Shown here piece by piece: positions 41,693-50,191 of a stretch of DNA of 64,000 bases. The stretch lies in the NCBI GenBank assembly GCA_018376905.1, contig JAHAAK010000002.1:1-64000 (forward strand), written 5' to 3'. Each line of letters starts with the position of its first letter. Position 1 is the stretch's first letter. The notes beneath the pieces were generated by a model. It searched no databases and was not told the DNA's origin. It saw only the letters and a program-made list of their open reading frames with translations. Source of the stretch: Collinsella sp. Its GTDB lineage: Bacteria; Actinomycetota; Coriobacteriia; Coriobacteriales; Coriobacteriaceae. Made by a program: the position numbers and the translations under genes.

Positions 41693-42853
41693 TTAGCGCA
41701 GGAGCTCGGACTGCCACGCCTCGAGTTGTTCTGCCAAACTCTTACCGGCTGCGGGCATGTCGATCTGGGGTCGTTTGGGCAGCAGCGCGCATTTTAGGAT
41801 TGCCGCGATGGTCTGCGAGACAAAGCGTCGCGTATCCTTGTCAAAGCCTTGCGCAGCCTGGAGCATCACGGGCAGGCTCTCGCGCAGATTCCCAGCGATA
41901 TCCGCAAACCGCTCAGCACCCGTAGCCTCAAACACGGAGAACAACGCATCTACAAAACGCTCGCGCTCGCTAGGCGACACCGCAAGCAGCATCTCGCGAA
42001 TGGAGCCATCAACGTATCGAGCACCGGCGGACAGGCGCTCACAGTACACGAAGTCGCGACCATCAACCACCCAGCTAAAGGGATTATGCTGAAGCAGGCT
42101 GAACTCGGTGCTCTCAACGATGGCATAGTCCTCCTGTGTCTCGAACATCATGCCAAAGATCGACGACCGAGGTAGCGTCTTGTCGATTCGACCGGATAGA
42201 TCGGCGAAGGCGTTACCGCTCAGAAACTCCTCGACGAAGCCCGGACCATCATGGGAATACGCCCGTTCGATTCGCTCACGGGCGACATCGGGGCACATCG
42301 CCGCACCGTACACCGCAAGGTTTCCACCCTTGGAATGACCTCCGCACAAAAGCGGCCCGTCAATCGCATCCGCCGCCTCGTCCACATAACGCGCCGCGGA
42401 TTCCTGGGCCGGCACAGGACACCGGAACGCCATGTTAAAGTCCTCTTTCCAGCCCACAATCGTGCTGTCGGTCCCCCGGAAGGCAAGATAGCTAAACCCC
42501 GCCGGAAATCGGAACGTCATGGCCGCAAACTGCTCCGTTGTCTCGGCATCACTCACGCTACGATAGCCGCAAACACGAACGCCACGGTAGCGAGGGCTTG
42601 CTGCCACAGCCTCCAACAGGGCACGACTCCCCTCCGGATCCCACAGGTCGCCAATCATGTCTTGGTAGCACTCGGCGCGCAGCAGCTCGCGTACGTCTAG
42701 GCCCTGCCAGTTCGTCAGCTCCGCCATATCACCCGGCAAACGCAAATAGGACAACCACGCAAAGACCAGGCTATCCACCGCGCAGAACGGCCGTTCCTCA
42801 AACGGATCAAACGCTGTCTGGGCATAGGTCAAAAAATTAGGCGAATCCGACAT
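41693..42853 (-). CDS. DUF2974/Mbeg1-like alpha-beta hydrolase
   Basis: 386 residues. An N-terminal FCAVDSLVFAWLSYLRL region, FSYLAFRGTDST and the lipase-type nucleophile elbow GGHSKGGNLA (Ser174) identify the DUF2974 family of lipase-like proteins. Substrate is unknown; a lipid or acyl ester is a reasonable guess. It is intracellular (no signal peptide). The gene is bracketed by two nearly identical 32-base direct repeats. Confidence 0.85.
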   Translation of the reverse strand: MSDSPNFLTYAQTAFDPFEERPFCAVDSLVFAWLSYLRLPGDMAELTNWQGLDVRELLRAECYQDMIGDLWDPEGSRALLEAVAASPRYRGVRVCGYRSVSDAETTEQFAAMTFRFPAGFSYLAFRGTDSTIVGWKEDFNMAFRCPVPAQESAARYVDEAADAIDGPLLCGGHSKGGNLAVYGAAMCPDVARERIERAYSHDGPGFVEEFLSGNAFADLSGRIDKTLPRSSIFGMMFETQEDYAIVESTEFSLLQHNPFSWVVDGRDFVYCERLSAGARYVDGSIREMLLAVSPSERERFVDALFSVFEATGAERFADIAGNLRESLPVMLQAAQGFDKDTRRFVSQTIAAILKCALLPKRPQIDMPAAGKSLAEQLEAWQSELLR

Positions 42854-42870
42854 GGCCCTCCCATCAACTA

Positions 42871-42902
42871 TGGTGCATTGGGGTCAGGTTACTTTGCACC
42901 AA
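42871..42902 (+). repeat. 32-bp dispersed repeat, copy on the right of the DUF2974 gene
   Basis: Direct repeat of 41658-41689 with four differences. It lies between the DUF2974 gene start and the ldh terminator. Confidence 0.75.
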
Positions 42903-42903
42903 A

Positions 42904-42936
42904 AAGGCGCCCGGGCCGTGTGGACCCGGACGCCTT
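42904..42936 (-). terminator. Terminator of ldh
   Basis: AAGGCGCCCGGGCC (42904-42917) pairs with 42922-42936 with one small bulge; on the minus strand the stem is followed by TTTTTGG. Confidence 0.8.
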
Positions 42937-42967
42937 CATTGTAGCTTTTCGCTCTAGCGAGCTTGAT

Positions 42968-43918
42968 TTAGCAGGAGAAGTCGACGCTGTCGATGATGTC
43001 CTTGAGGGCCTTGGCGGAGGCGGTGAGCTCATGCTGCTCGTCATCGTTCAGCGGCACGGGGACGCGGCAGACGACGCCGTCGCGGCCAACGACCGTCGGC
43101 ATGGAGATAGCCAGATCGGACAGGCCATACTCGCCCACCATGAGCGAGGAAACGGGCAGAACGGTCTGCTCATCGCGCATGACAGCGGTGCAGATGCGCT
43201 TGACGGCCATGGCGACGCCGTAGTAGGTGGCGTGCTTCTTCTCGATGATGGTGTAGGCGGAGTTCTTGACGTCCTCGGCGATACGCTTCTCGGCAGCCTC
43301 GTGCTCCAGATGACCGTGAAGCTCGCAGAAGGTGTTCAGCGGAACGCCAGCAACCTGAGCGCTGGACCAAGCGACAAACTCGGAGTCGCCGTGCTCGCCC
43401 ATGACATAGGCCTGGACATCGCGCGGGTCGACCTCGACGTGGGCACCAAGCATCTGCTGCAGACGGCCAGTGTCGAGCACGGTGCCGGAGCCGATGACAT
43501 GGCCCTCGGGCAGGCCGGACATCTTGATGGCAGCATAGGTCAGAACATCAACCGGGTTGGAGACGATTAGCAGAATGCCGTCGAAGCCGGACTTCTTAAT
43601 CTCGGGGATAATGGACTTAAAGATGTTAACGTTCTTGTTGACCAGGTCCAGGCGGGTCTCACCGGGCTTCTGGGCAGCGCCAGCGGTGACGACGATCATG
43701 GCGGCGTCGGCGACATCGGAATAATCGCCGGCGTAGATCTTCATCGGCTCGGCAAACGTCATGCCGTGCGCGATATCCAGAGCCTCACCCTCGGCGCGGT
43801 TCTTGTCCACGTCGATGAGGACCATCTCGGAGAACAGACCGCTCTGCATCAGAGCGAACGCCGAAGACGAACCGACGAAGCCGCAGCCGACAATAGCGAC
43901 CTTCTTCTCGTTAACCAT
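42968..43918 (-). CDS. ldh: L-lactate dehydrogenase
   Basis: 316 residues. NAD-binding VAIVGCGFVGSSSAFAL at the N-terminus, VTAGAAQKPGETR in the active-site loop (Gln after A-A fits lactate over malate dehydrogenase), and GEHGDSEF with the catalytic His. It reduces pyruvate to L-lactate, regenerating NAD+. GGGAGTTTCTA precedes the start at 43918; the frame extends upstream without support. It is a single-gene unit with its own terminator. Confidence 0.94.
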   Translation of the reverse strand: MVNEKKVAIVGCGFVGSSSAFALMQSGLFSEMVLIDVDKNRAEGEALDIAHGMTFAEPMKIYAGDYSDVADAAMIVVTAGAAQKPGETRLDLVNKNVNIFKSIIPEIKKSGFDGILLIVSNPVDVLTYAAIKMSGLPEGHVIGSGTVLDTGRLQQMLGAHVEVDPRDVQAYVMGEHGDSEFVAWSSAQVAGVPLNTFCELHGHLEHEAAEKRIAEDVKNSAYTIIEKKHATYYGVAMAVKRICTAVMRDEQTVLPVSSLMVGEYGLSDLAISMPTVVGRDGVVCRVPVPLNDDEQHELTASAKALKDIIDSVDFSC

Positions 43919-44119
43919 TAGAAACTCCCATCTCTCTCCACAAACAAGCCGCCCGGGAACGACCCGAGTGGCTTGCCGTAATCCCAATACATCCAATCGG
44001 GACTTTGATTATGCTCCTATTCGCAGCCAAAAATCGACCGTTTACCGAAATTGTTTGCAGAATTCGTAAAATAACTGCACGAAATCGGTTTCGAGCTATT
44101 GACGAGTCGAAATAGGTTT

Positions 44120-45283
44120 CTAATACAGGCCCGCCTCGCGAATGGCCTCGACAGCCAAAGCGATCTGATCGGGCGGCAGGACCAGCGCCATGCGCACGTG
44201 CCCCTCGCCCGAAGGGCCAAAGCTCGCGCCCGGCGTCACCACAACGCCGGCCTTCTCCATGAGCTCCTCGCAAAACGCCATGGAATCGGTGCGACCACCG
44301 GGAAGCTTGGCCCACACAAACATAGAGCCATGCGCGTTGGGACACTCCCAGCCCAGGCCCTCAAGACCGTCGCACAGGGCATCGCGGCGTTCCTGGTACT
44401 TCAGACGCTGCGCCTCGACCTCATCGCGCGGACCGTTCAGGCACGCGATGGCTGCCTTCTGAATCGGGAAGAACATACCAAAGTCGATCTGGCCGCGCAG
44501 CTTGGCAAAGGCAGAGACCACATCCTCGCGACCGACCAAAAAGCCGATGCGGGCACCGGTGACGTTAAACGACTTGGAGAGCGAGAAGAACTCAACGCCC
44601 ACCTCGAGCGCGCCGGGATACTGCAAGAAGCTGCCGCCGGGCTCGCCGTCAAACACGATGTCGGAGTACGCGTTATCATGGACGATCAACAGATCATGCT
44701 CGCGGGCAAAGGCGATAATCTCCTCGTAGACCTCGGGCGTGCCCACCGAGCCGACCGGGTTCGCGGGCAGCGACACGATCATGTACTTGGCACGATCGGC
44801 AACCTCGGGATCGATACCCGCCACATAGGGCAGGTAATTGTGCTCGGCAACCAGCGGATAGTATTCGAGCTTGGCATCGGCGATCTTGGCACCCGCCTCA
44901 AAGACCGGGTAGCACGGATCGGAAACCAAAATGGTGTCACCCGGATCGAGCAGGGCAAGGCCCAAATGGCCCACCCCCTCCTGCGTGCCGTTGCACGACT
45001 GCACCATAGACGGCGTAATGCCCGAAACGCCAAAGCGACGCTCATAGTAATCGCACACGGCCTGCTTGAGTTCGGGCAGGTCGCGCAGGGCATACTTCCA
45101 CATCTCGGGATCTTGGGCTGCCTGCGTGAGCGCCTCGACCACATGGTCGTACGGCTTAAAGTCGGGCGTGCCCACGCTCATGTTGTAAATGGTCTTGCCC
45201 TGAGCCTTCAGCGCGAGAAGCTTGTTGTTGAGCGAGGCGAAGACCTCCGCGCCAAAGCGGTCGAGACGCTGCGATGCCTGCAT
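44120..45283 (-). CDS. Class I/II PLP aminotransferase
   Basis: 387 residues of fold-type I. The PLP lysine is in SLSKSFNVTGARIGF, with SVGTPDFKPYDHV near the start, VSLPANPVGS and NDNAYSD-type substrate loops (VHDNAYSDIVF). It belongs to the group containing aspartate, aromatic and LL-DAP-like aminotransferases. Since the lysine operon uses the acetylase route, an N-acetyl-DAP aminotransferase is needed and this is one local candidate, but there is no linkage to the operon. The start at 45283 follows GAAAGATGG and comes just after the nadE terminator. Confidence 0.85.
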   Translation of the reverse strand: MQASQRLDRFGAEVFASLNNKLLALKAQGKTIYNMSVGTPDFKPYDHVVEALTQAAQDPEMWKYALRDLPELKQAVCDYYERRFGVSGITPSMVQSCNGTQEGVGHLGLALLDPGDTILVSDPCYPVFEAGAKIADAKLEYYPLVAEHNYLPYVAGIDPEVADRAKYMIVSLPANPVGSVGTPEVYEEIIAFAREHDLLIVHDNAYSDIVFDGEPGGSFLQYPGALEVGVEFFSLSKSFNVTGARIGFLVGREDVVSAFAKLRGQIDFGMFFPIQKAAIACLNGPRDEVEAQRLKYQERRDALCDGLEGLGWECPNAHGSMFVWAKLPGGRTDSMAFCEELMEKAGVVVTPGASFGPSGEGHVRMALVLPPDQIALAVEAIREAGLY

Positions 45284-45301
45284 GGTGCCATCTTTCGATA
45301 T

Positions 45302-45332
45302 AAAAAACGCGGCGCTCCGACAAGAGCGCCGC
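45302..45332 (-). terminator. Terminator of nadE
   Basis: GCGGCGCTC (45309-45317) pairs with GAGCGCCGC (45324-45332); on the minus strand it is followed by GTTTTTTA. It separates nadE from the aminotransferase gene. Confidence 0.9.
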
Positions 45333-45401
45333 GCGATACGGGCCATCAGATTGCAAAAGTGTAACGCTTGCAACCCCCGTATTGGTTCAATTTAGCCAAC
45401 C

Positions 45402-47381
45402 TTAGTCAACTGGATTGAGCGCGTCGATCTGCGCAAGCCACAGGCGCGAGCTAGCGTCACTCGGCATACGCCAATCGCCGCGCGGGCTGAGCGTCACCGA
45501 ACCCACCTTGGGACCATCGGGCAGGCAGCTGCGCTTAAACTCCTGGGCAAAGAAGCGACGGTAGAACGTACGTAGCCACGTGTGGACGGTCTTGGCGTCG
45601 TAGACGCCCTCGAAGCTCTTGAGCGCCATGCGGTAGATCTTGCCCGGCTCAAAGCCAAAACGCAGCAGGTAGTAGAGGAAGTAGTCGTGCAGCTCATACG
45701 GGCCCACCAAATCCTCGGTCTTCTGCGCAATCTCGCCGTCGCCCGTGGGCGGCAGAAGCTCGGGGGACACCGGCGTATCGAGGATGTCGAGCAGCGTCTC
45801 GGCAATACGCCCGCCAAACACATCGGCCGCATAGCGCACCAGATGGCGCACAAGCGTCTTAGGCACGCTCGCGTTGACGGCGTACATGCTCATGTGGTCG
45901 CCGTTATAGGTAGCCCAGCCGAGCGCCAGCTCCGACAGGTCGCCCGTGCCGATGACAAAACCGCCAGCCTGGTTGGCCAGATCCATCAGAATCTGCGTAC
46001 GCTCGCGCGCCTGGCTGTTCTCGTAGGTCACGTCCTGCACGGCCGGATCATGCTCGATATCCTTAAAGTGCTGTTCCACGGCAGCATGGATTGAGACCTC
46101 GCGGAAGCTCACACCCAAGTCACGAGCGAGCGACTCGGCATTGGACTTAGTGCGGTGCGTCGTGCCAAAGCCGGGCATGGAAACCGCCGTGATACCCGTG
46201 CGCGACAGCCCCAGTGCATCGAAGGCACGCACGGTCACAAGCAGCGCTAGCGTGGAGTCCAAGCCGCCCGAAAGGCCGATGACCGCAGCCTTGGTACCTG
46301 TGTGGGCGAGGCGGGTCTTGAGGCCCGCAGTCTGCAGACCGAGGATCGTCTCGCAGCGCTCGGCCAAGTCGCCGTGGTCGGCCGGCACAAAGGGAGCGCG
46401 CGGGAAGACACGGTCGATGTCGCAGGCATCGCGCAGGACAGGTTCTTCGGCCAGCACGCCCTCAAACGAAAACTCAACGGTCGTGGCCTCCGGAGCATCG
46501 TCGGTACGCGTCCACGTCGTCGAGCGACGGCGTTCGGCAACCAGGCGGTCAAGGTCAACGTCGGCGATGGCCATATCGCAGGTAAGCAGTTTGGTCGCGG
46601 CGAGCTTGGAGCCGTTTTCGTAGACGAGGTTCTCGCCCGCAAAGACCATGTCGGTCGTGGACTCGCCCTCGCTCGCGTCCGCGTAGGCATAGGCGCAGTA
46701 CAGGCGCGCGCTCTGGTTGGAAATGAGGCTGCGGCGGTAATCCGCCTTACCGATAATCTCGTCCGAAGCCGACGGATTGAGGATCACCGTCGCACCGGCA
46801 AGCGCCATCTCGGTCGAAGGGGGCGCCGGCACCCACAGGTCCTCGCAGACCTCAACGCCCAGCACCATATCCTCGGCACCTTCATCACAGCAGCGGTAGA
46901 CAAGCCCCGAACCCAGCGGAACCGGACCCCGACCGGCAAACTCGACCCACACAGGATCTGCGGGCGCCGGAGCAAACCAGCGGCGCTCGTAGAACTCGCC
47001 ATAGTTGGGCAGATACTTCTTGGCCGTGAGGCCCAAAAGCTCGCCCGCGCAGCACACGGCGGCGCAGTTGTAGATATTCTCGGCAACTGCAACGGGAAGA
47101 CCGACGGTAAAGACAATCGGCAGCTCGCGGGTTTCATCGAGAATATGTGCCAGAGCAGTCTCACAGGCATGCAGCAGCGTGCGATTATGGAACAGATCGG
47201 CCGCGGTATAGCCGCACAGATTAAGCTCGGGCAGCACCAACGCACGAACGCCGCGCTCGGCAGCATCGCGAACAGCCGCCAGCGCAACCTCGGCATTGCC
47301 TTCGACATCGGCAACGCGAATCTGCGGCGACGCCGCCGCCACACGCAAAAAGCCATCAGACTGAGAAAGGTGAAGATTCAT
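45402..47381 (-). CDS. nadE: Glutamine-dependent NAD+ synthetase
   Basis: 659 residues. The N-terminal nitrilase-type glutaminase domain has the catalytic triad Glu52 (LPELNLCGY), Lys121/122 (AKKYLPNYGEFYE) and Cys179 (GVEVCEDLW). The C-terminal synthetase carries the pyrophosphate-binding SGGLDSTLALL (from about residue 368) and GTGDLSELALGW. It amidates nicotinic acid adenine dinucleotide using glutamine. ACGGGAG precedes the start. The 200-base gap upstream (47382-47584) separates it from a divergent plus-strand gene. Confidence 0.95.
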   Translation of the reverse strand: MNLHLSQSDGFLRVAAASPQIRVADVEGNAEVALAAVRDAAERGVRALVLPELNLCGYTAADLFHNRTLLHACETALAHILDETRELPIVFTVGLPVAVAENIYNCAAVCCAGELLGLTAKKYLPNYGEFYERRWFAPAPADPVWVEFAGRGPVPLGSGLVYRCCDEGAEDMVLGVEVCEDLWVPAPPSTEMALAGATVILNPSASDEIIGKADYRRSLISNQSARLYCAYAYADASEGESTTDMVFAGENLVYENGSKLAATKLLTCDMAIADVDLDRLVAERRRSTTWTRTDDAPEATTVEFSFEGVLAEEPVLRDACDIDRVFPRAPFVPADHGDLAERCETILGLQTAGLKTRLAHTGTKAAVIGLSGGLDSTLALLVTVRAFDALGLSRTGITAVSMPGFGTTHRTKSNAESLARDLGVSFREVSIHAAVEQHFKDIEHDPAVQDVTYENSQARERTQILMDLANQAGGFVIGTGDLSELALGWATYNGDHMSMYAVNASVPKTLVRHLVRYAADVFGGRIAETLLDILDTPVSPELLPPTGDGEIAQKTEDLVGPYELHDYFLYYLLRFGFEPGKIYRMALKSFEGVYDAKTVHTWLRTFYRRFFAQEFKRSCLPDGPKVGSVTLSPRGDWRMPSDASSRLWLAQIDALNPVD

Positions 47382-47584
47382 AAGAATGCTCCCGTGCGTA
47401 GACGCTATTCAACACAATTAGCAAGCCCTATTGTAGTTCAACCACCGGGTGGAACCGCATCCCACCAACTTGGTGAGCTATTGATGAGTTGATGGTATCT
47501 GTTAAATGTCACGTACGATTCACATCTGGTGGGTACCCTGATGGCTGCATGAAACGAAGCAGATTTACACCGGGAGGACCCCGT

Positions 47585-48547
47585 ATGACAACCAAGTACA
47601 CCGACGCGCCGCGCACGCGCGTCATGACACCGGCCGCGCTCAACAACGGCGTTCACGAAAACCATTCCATCGGACAGACCATGGCCATCGCGCCCAAAAA
47701 GGGCCTGTTCGATGACATTTCCATTCCTCAGATCATCGCTGGCGCCGCAGCCGCCGCCACAAGCGTCGCGCTTGCTTCCAAGATTGGTATCGCTGGTTCA
47801 GTAATTGGCGCCGCCGTGAGCTCGGTCATCACCGTTGTGTCCTCGCAGGTCTACCGCCACTTTATCTCTGCCAGCGCCAAAGCCCTCAAAGGTACGCACG
47901 CCGACGTCGACTACCCCGCCGGCGCCTATGAGCCCGTTGAGCTTAATGCCGAGGAGCACCTGGGCGGCGCCGCGACTGCGCAGGAGATGCGCCAGGTTGC
48001 GGGGCGTGCGACCACGGCGCGCGTCGCCCCTAACAGCCTGCGCGCCAAGGCCGCGGCAGAGCGCAGCCAGACGCAAAAGAAGGTCATCGTCTTCTCGATC
48101 GCCATCGCCATCGTCGCGGTCATCGCCTGCACCGGCGCCATCCTTATAACCACCGCCGGTGAGGGTCTGGGCGAGCGCCCCGAGCCAATCCTTTCGTCGC
48201 GCACGACCGAGAGCGATGCAAATGGCAACACCCAGTCGCAGGATCAGCAGGCGCAGACGGACGATACGCAAGACAGTTCTACCTCTGCCAATTCGTCCTC
48301 GAACACCCAAAACCAATCGCAGGGCACCGATTCCTCTACGGCCAACAGCAGCACGCCGTCCGGCACGACCGACTCAAGCCAAACGACTGGCGGTTCGCAG
48401 CCGAGCACGGGCGGCCAGACGAGCGACACCACTTCGGGAACGGGCACAGCAGACAGCAACAACACCAACAGCTCGAACAGCTCGAGTGGAACCGCGTCCG
48501 GCACGGCATCTGACAACTCGAGCCAAGGCACGGCATCGGGCAACTAA
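47585..48547 (+). CDS. Membrane protein with long Ser/Thr/Asn/Gln-rich exported tail
   Basis: 320 residues. After a 40-residue polar start there is an Ala/Ile-rich hydrophobic region (about 48-88), a cytoplasmic-type basic segment, a second membrane helix (VIVFSIAIAIVAVIACTGAI, about 160-182) and then about 130 residues composed almost only of Ser, Thr, Asn, Gln, Gly and Asp. The tail has no LPxTG or other sorting signal. It resembles flexible surface stalks of Gram-positive bacteria. No family recognised. GGGAGGACCCCGT precedes ATG 47585. Confidence 0.72.
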   Translation: MTTKYTDAPRTRVMTPAALNNGVHENHSIGQTMAIAPKKGLFDDISIPQIIAGAAAAATSVALASKIGIAGSVIGAAVSSVITVVSSQVYRHFISASAKALKGTHADVDYPAGAYEPVELNAEEHLGGAATAQEMRQVAGRATTARVAPNSLRAKAAAERSQTQKKVIVFSIAIAIVAVIACTGAILITTAGEGLGERPEPILSSRTTESDANGNTQSQDQQAQTDDTQDSSTSANSSSNTQNQSQGTDSSTANSSTPSGTTDSSQTTGGSQPSTGGQTSDTTSGTGTADSNNTNSSNSSSGTASGTASDNSSQGTASGN

Positions 48548-48581
48548 GTACATTTGCCTCTCATAGATAACCGACCTGTAC

Positions 48582-48620
48582 AACGGGCGCGAATCGAAAG
48601 CGGTTCGCGCCCGTTTGCCT
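48582..48620 (+). terminator. Terminator after the Ser/Thr-rich membrane protein
   Basis: AACGGGCGCGAA (48582-48593) pairs perfectly with TTCGCGCCCGTT (48604-48615), followed by TG. Confidence 0.75.
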
Positions 48621-48687
48621 TGGGCGCCGCCATGGCGAACGCTATGCGATGGTAAGATGCTTTACATGTGTAAAGAGGAGATTTGCC

Positions 48688-49977
48688 ATGAGCAAGACAA
48701 TAGTTAGGCCCACGCTTTCGCTGGGCAACCACATCTATCTGTATCGCCTGCTGCGCGACGCGATTGGGTGCGGCAAGCAAACGTTTATGACACAGGTCGA
48801 GGAGGCGCTCGCCGCCGGCGACATGACCGCTTATGACCTGGGCTTTGAGTCCACGCGTGAGCTGCTCGAGGAGCTCGACGACTGCATTAAGCTGACCGTC
48901 TTTAAGGGCGGTCGCCTGTATGCCACCGTCATCGCCAACGAGGCCTGGGATACCGCCCTTGCCAAGGGCGAGGACAAGCCCAAGGCTGCCAAGGGCGCCA
49001 AGCAGTCCTACAAAAAGAAGAAACGCGGCGAAAAGGACCTCAAGGCCGTACGCCCCAAGCACGTTAAGCGTCCCGAGCCCGAAGCCATGGTTGAAGCCGC
49101 GCCGGAACCCGAGCCCGAGACAGAGATCGAAGTCGCTATTGAGGTAACGGCAGAAGCCGAAACCGAAATCGCCGCATCGACCGATCCCGAAGTCATATCC
49201 GAGCAGGAAGCCACTGTGGAGCTCAACGAAGCGCCCAAGTCGACAACCGAAGAAGCCGCTGACCAGCCCGAGACGTCTACGTTCCAAAACAGCGATGTCT
49301 TTGGCAACGAGGCCGAGGACGATCAGTCCGACGAGCCCGCAGATCAAGACGCTACCGAGTCGGCGCCGGAGCCCGAGACGCCGCAGCCCGCCATCTCGCT
49401 CACGGTCGTCTATGACCCCGAGAACGCCAATGCCGGCATCACCACCATGGCATCCACGCCGGTCGAGACAAAGCCATCTGTCGAGGCAAAGGATGCCCCT
49501 CAAGCCAAGACCAAAACCGAGACCGAAGACACGTCCGTCCCCGTGGAGCCGACAGATTCCGCAGCTAAGCCGGAAGCGGCGCCTGAGCCTGAGCCTGTCA
49601 TCGAGTCCGCATCCACACCTGTCTATGACCAGATTCCCGCACCTGTACCGGCTCCGGTCCCCGCACCCGCAGCACCTGCCATCCCCGAGGACTTCCCCGT
49701 CGATTTCGCAACCGAGGTCTTCTGCCCCGGTCCGTTGCTACACCAGCTGTCGACCTATCTCCCCTACGGCGCCGATACCCTCGGCATCGTCGGCGAGTAC
49801 TACTGGATCGCCCGCGAGCGCGGTACCATCGAGGCCGCGCGAAACCGCGCAAGCTTCCCCCTGCGCTACACGCAGGCCGGCGAGCGCCACGAAGTTACCG
49901 TGCGCGTCCGCCGCAACACCACCGGTGGCCTCGGATCCACCTGGACCATCGATAAAGTCGAAGAACCCGAGCAGTAA
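48688..49977 (+). CDS. Two-domain protein: LOTUS-like N-terminus, long Pro/Glu linker, conserved C-terminal domain
   Basis: 429 residues. Residues 5-95 (HIYLYRLLRDAIGCGKQTFM, YDLGFESTRELLEELDD, LTVFKGGRLYATVI) have the helix-helix-strand layout and the Y-x-GF-x-S-x-RELLE motif of OST-HTH/LOTUS-type winged helices, which bind RNA or G-quadruplexes in other proteins. A basic patch (KKKKRGEKDLKAVRPKHVKR, about 112-131) follows, then about 210 residues rich in Glu, Pro, Ala and Thr, and a compact C-terminal domain (ATEVFCPGPLLHQLS to VRRNTTGGLGSTWTIDKVEE, about 345-425). Function unknown; the LOTUS call is from motif shape only. AGAGGAG precedes the start. Confidence 0.7.
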   Translation: MSKTIVRPTLSLGNHIYLYRLLRDAIGCGKQTFMTQVEEALAAGDMTAYDLGFESTRELLEELDDCIKLTVFKGGRLYATVIANEAWDTALAKGEDKPKAAKGAKQSYKKKKRGEKDLKAVRPKHVKRPEPEAMVEAAPEPEPETEIEVAIEVTAEAETEIAASTDPEVISEQEATVELNEAPKSTTEEAADQPETSTFQNSDVFGNEAEDDQSDEPADQDATESAPEPETPQPAISLTVVYDPENANAGITTMASTPVETKPSVEAKDAPQAKTKTETEDTSVPVEPTDSAAKPEAAPEPEPVIESASTPVYDQIPAPVPAPVPAPAAPAIPEDFPVDFATEVFCPGPLLHQLSTYLPYGADTLGIVGEYYWIARERGTIEAARNRASFPLRYTQAGERHEVTVRVRRNTTGGLGSTWTIDKVEEPEQ

Positions 49978-49981
49978 CGAC

Positions 49982-50022
49982 AAACGGCTCAAATCCAAAT
50001 CAGGATTTGAGCCGTTTTTATT
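49982..50022. terminator. Terminator after the LOTUS-like gene
   Basis: A perfect 15-bp stem (49982-49996... pairing AAACGGCTCAAATCC with 50003-50017) followed by TTTATTT. Confidence 0.9.
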
Positions 50023-50051
50023 TGTTGATGTTGCGTAACCAACAGCGAGCG

Positions 50052-50145
50052 GGCCGCAAGTGCCCCAGGTTGCCGTGAAAGAGGAGCGACGCGTACTTCG
50101 GTACGCGAGCGACGGCTTGAACGGCAAGATGGGGTGCTTGCGACC
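50052..50145 (+). repeat. Structured palindromic repeat, copy B
   Basis: Second copy of the element at 24346-24450, here on the plus strand: outer arms CGCAAG/CTTGCG, stem CCCCAGGTTGCCGT / ACGGCAAGATGGGG, conserved single-stranded AGAGGAGCGA, and central hairpin GCGTAC-TTCG-GTACGC. Compared with copy A the stems changed on both sides (for example GGCG/CGCC versus GCCG/CGGC). It lies between the convergent LOTUS-like gene and ettA. Confidence 0.75.
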
Positions 50146-50161
50146 TGCGCAGCGTCGAGCA

Positions 50162-50188
50162 GTTACGCGGTTTGGAAAACCGCGTAAC
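50162..50188. terminator. Hairpin at the 3' end of ettA
   Basis: Perfect 12-bp stem GTTACGCGGTTT (50162-50173) with 50177-50188, three bases from the ettA stop. No clear T-run. Confidence 0.55.
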
Positions 50189-50191
50189 GAT

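Noticed and set aside
43919..44119. Small inverted repeat (GAAATCGGTTTC) upstream of ldh considered as a Rex-type operator
   Set aside because: It does not match the known Rex consensus well enough, and similar short palindromes occur by chance.
48244..48543. Simple-sequence region considered as a repeat array or CRISPR
   Set aside because: It encodes the Ser/Thr/Asn/Gly-rich tail of the protein starting at 47585; the repeats are degenerate codon-level repeats, not fixed spacers and repeats.
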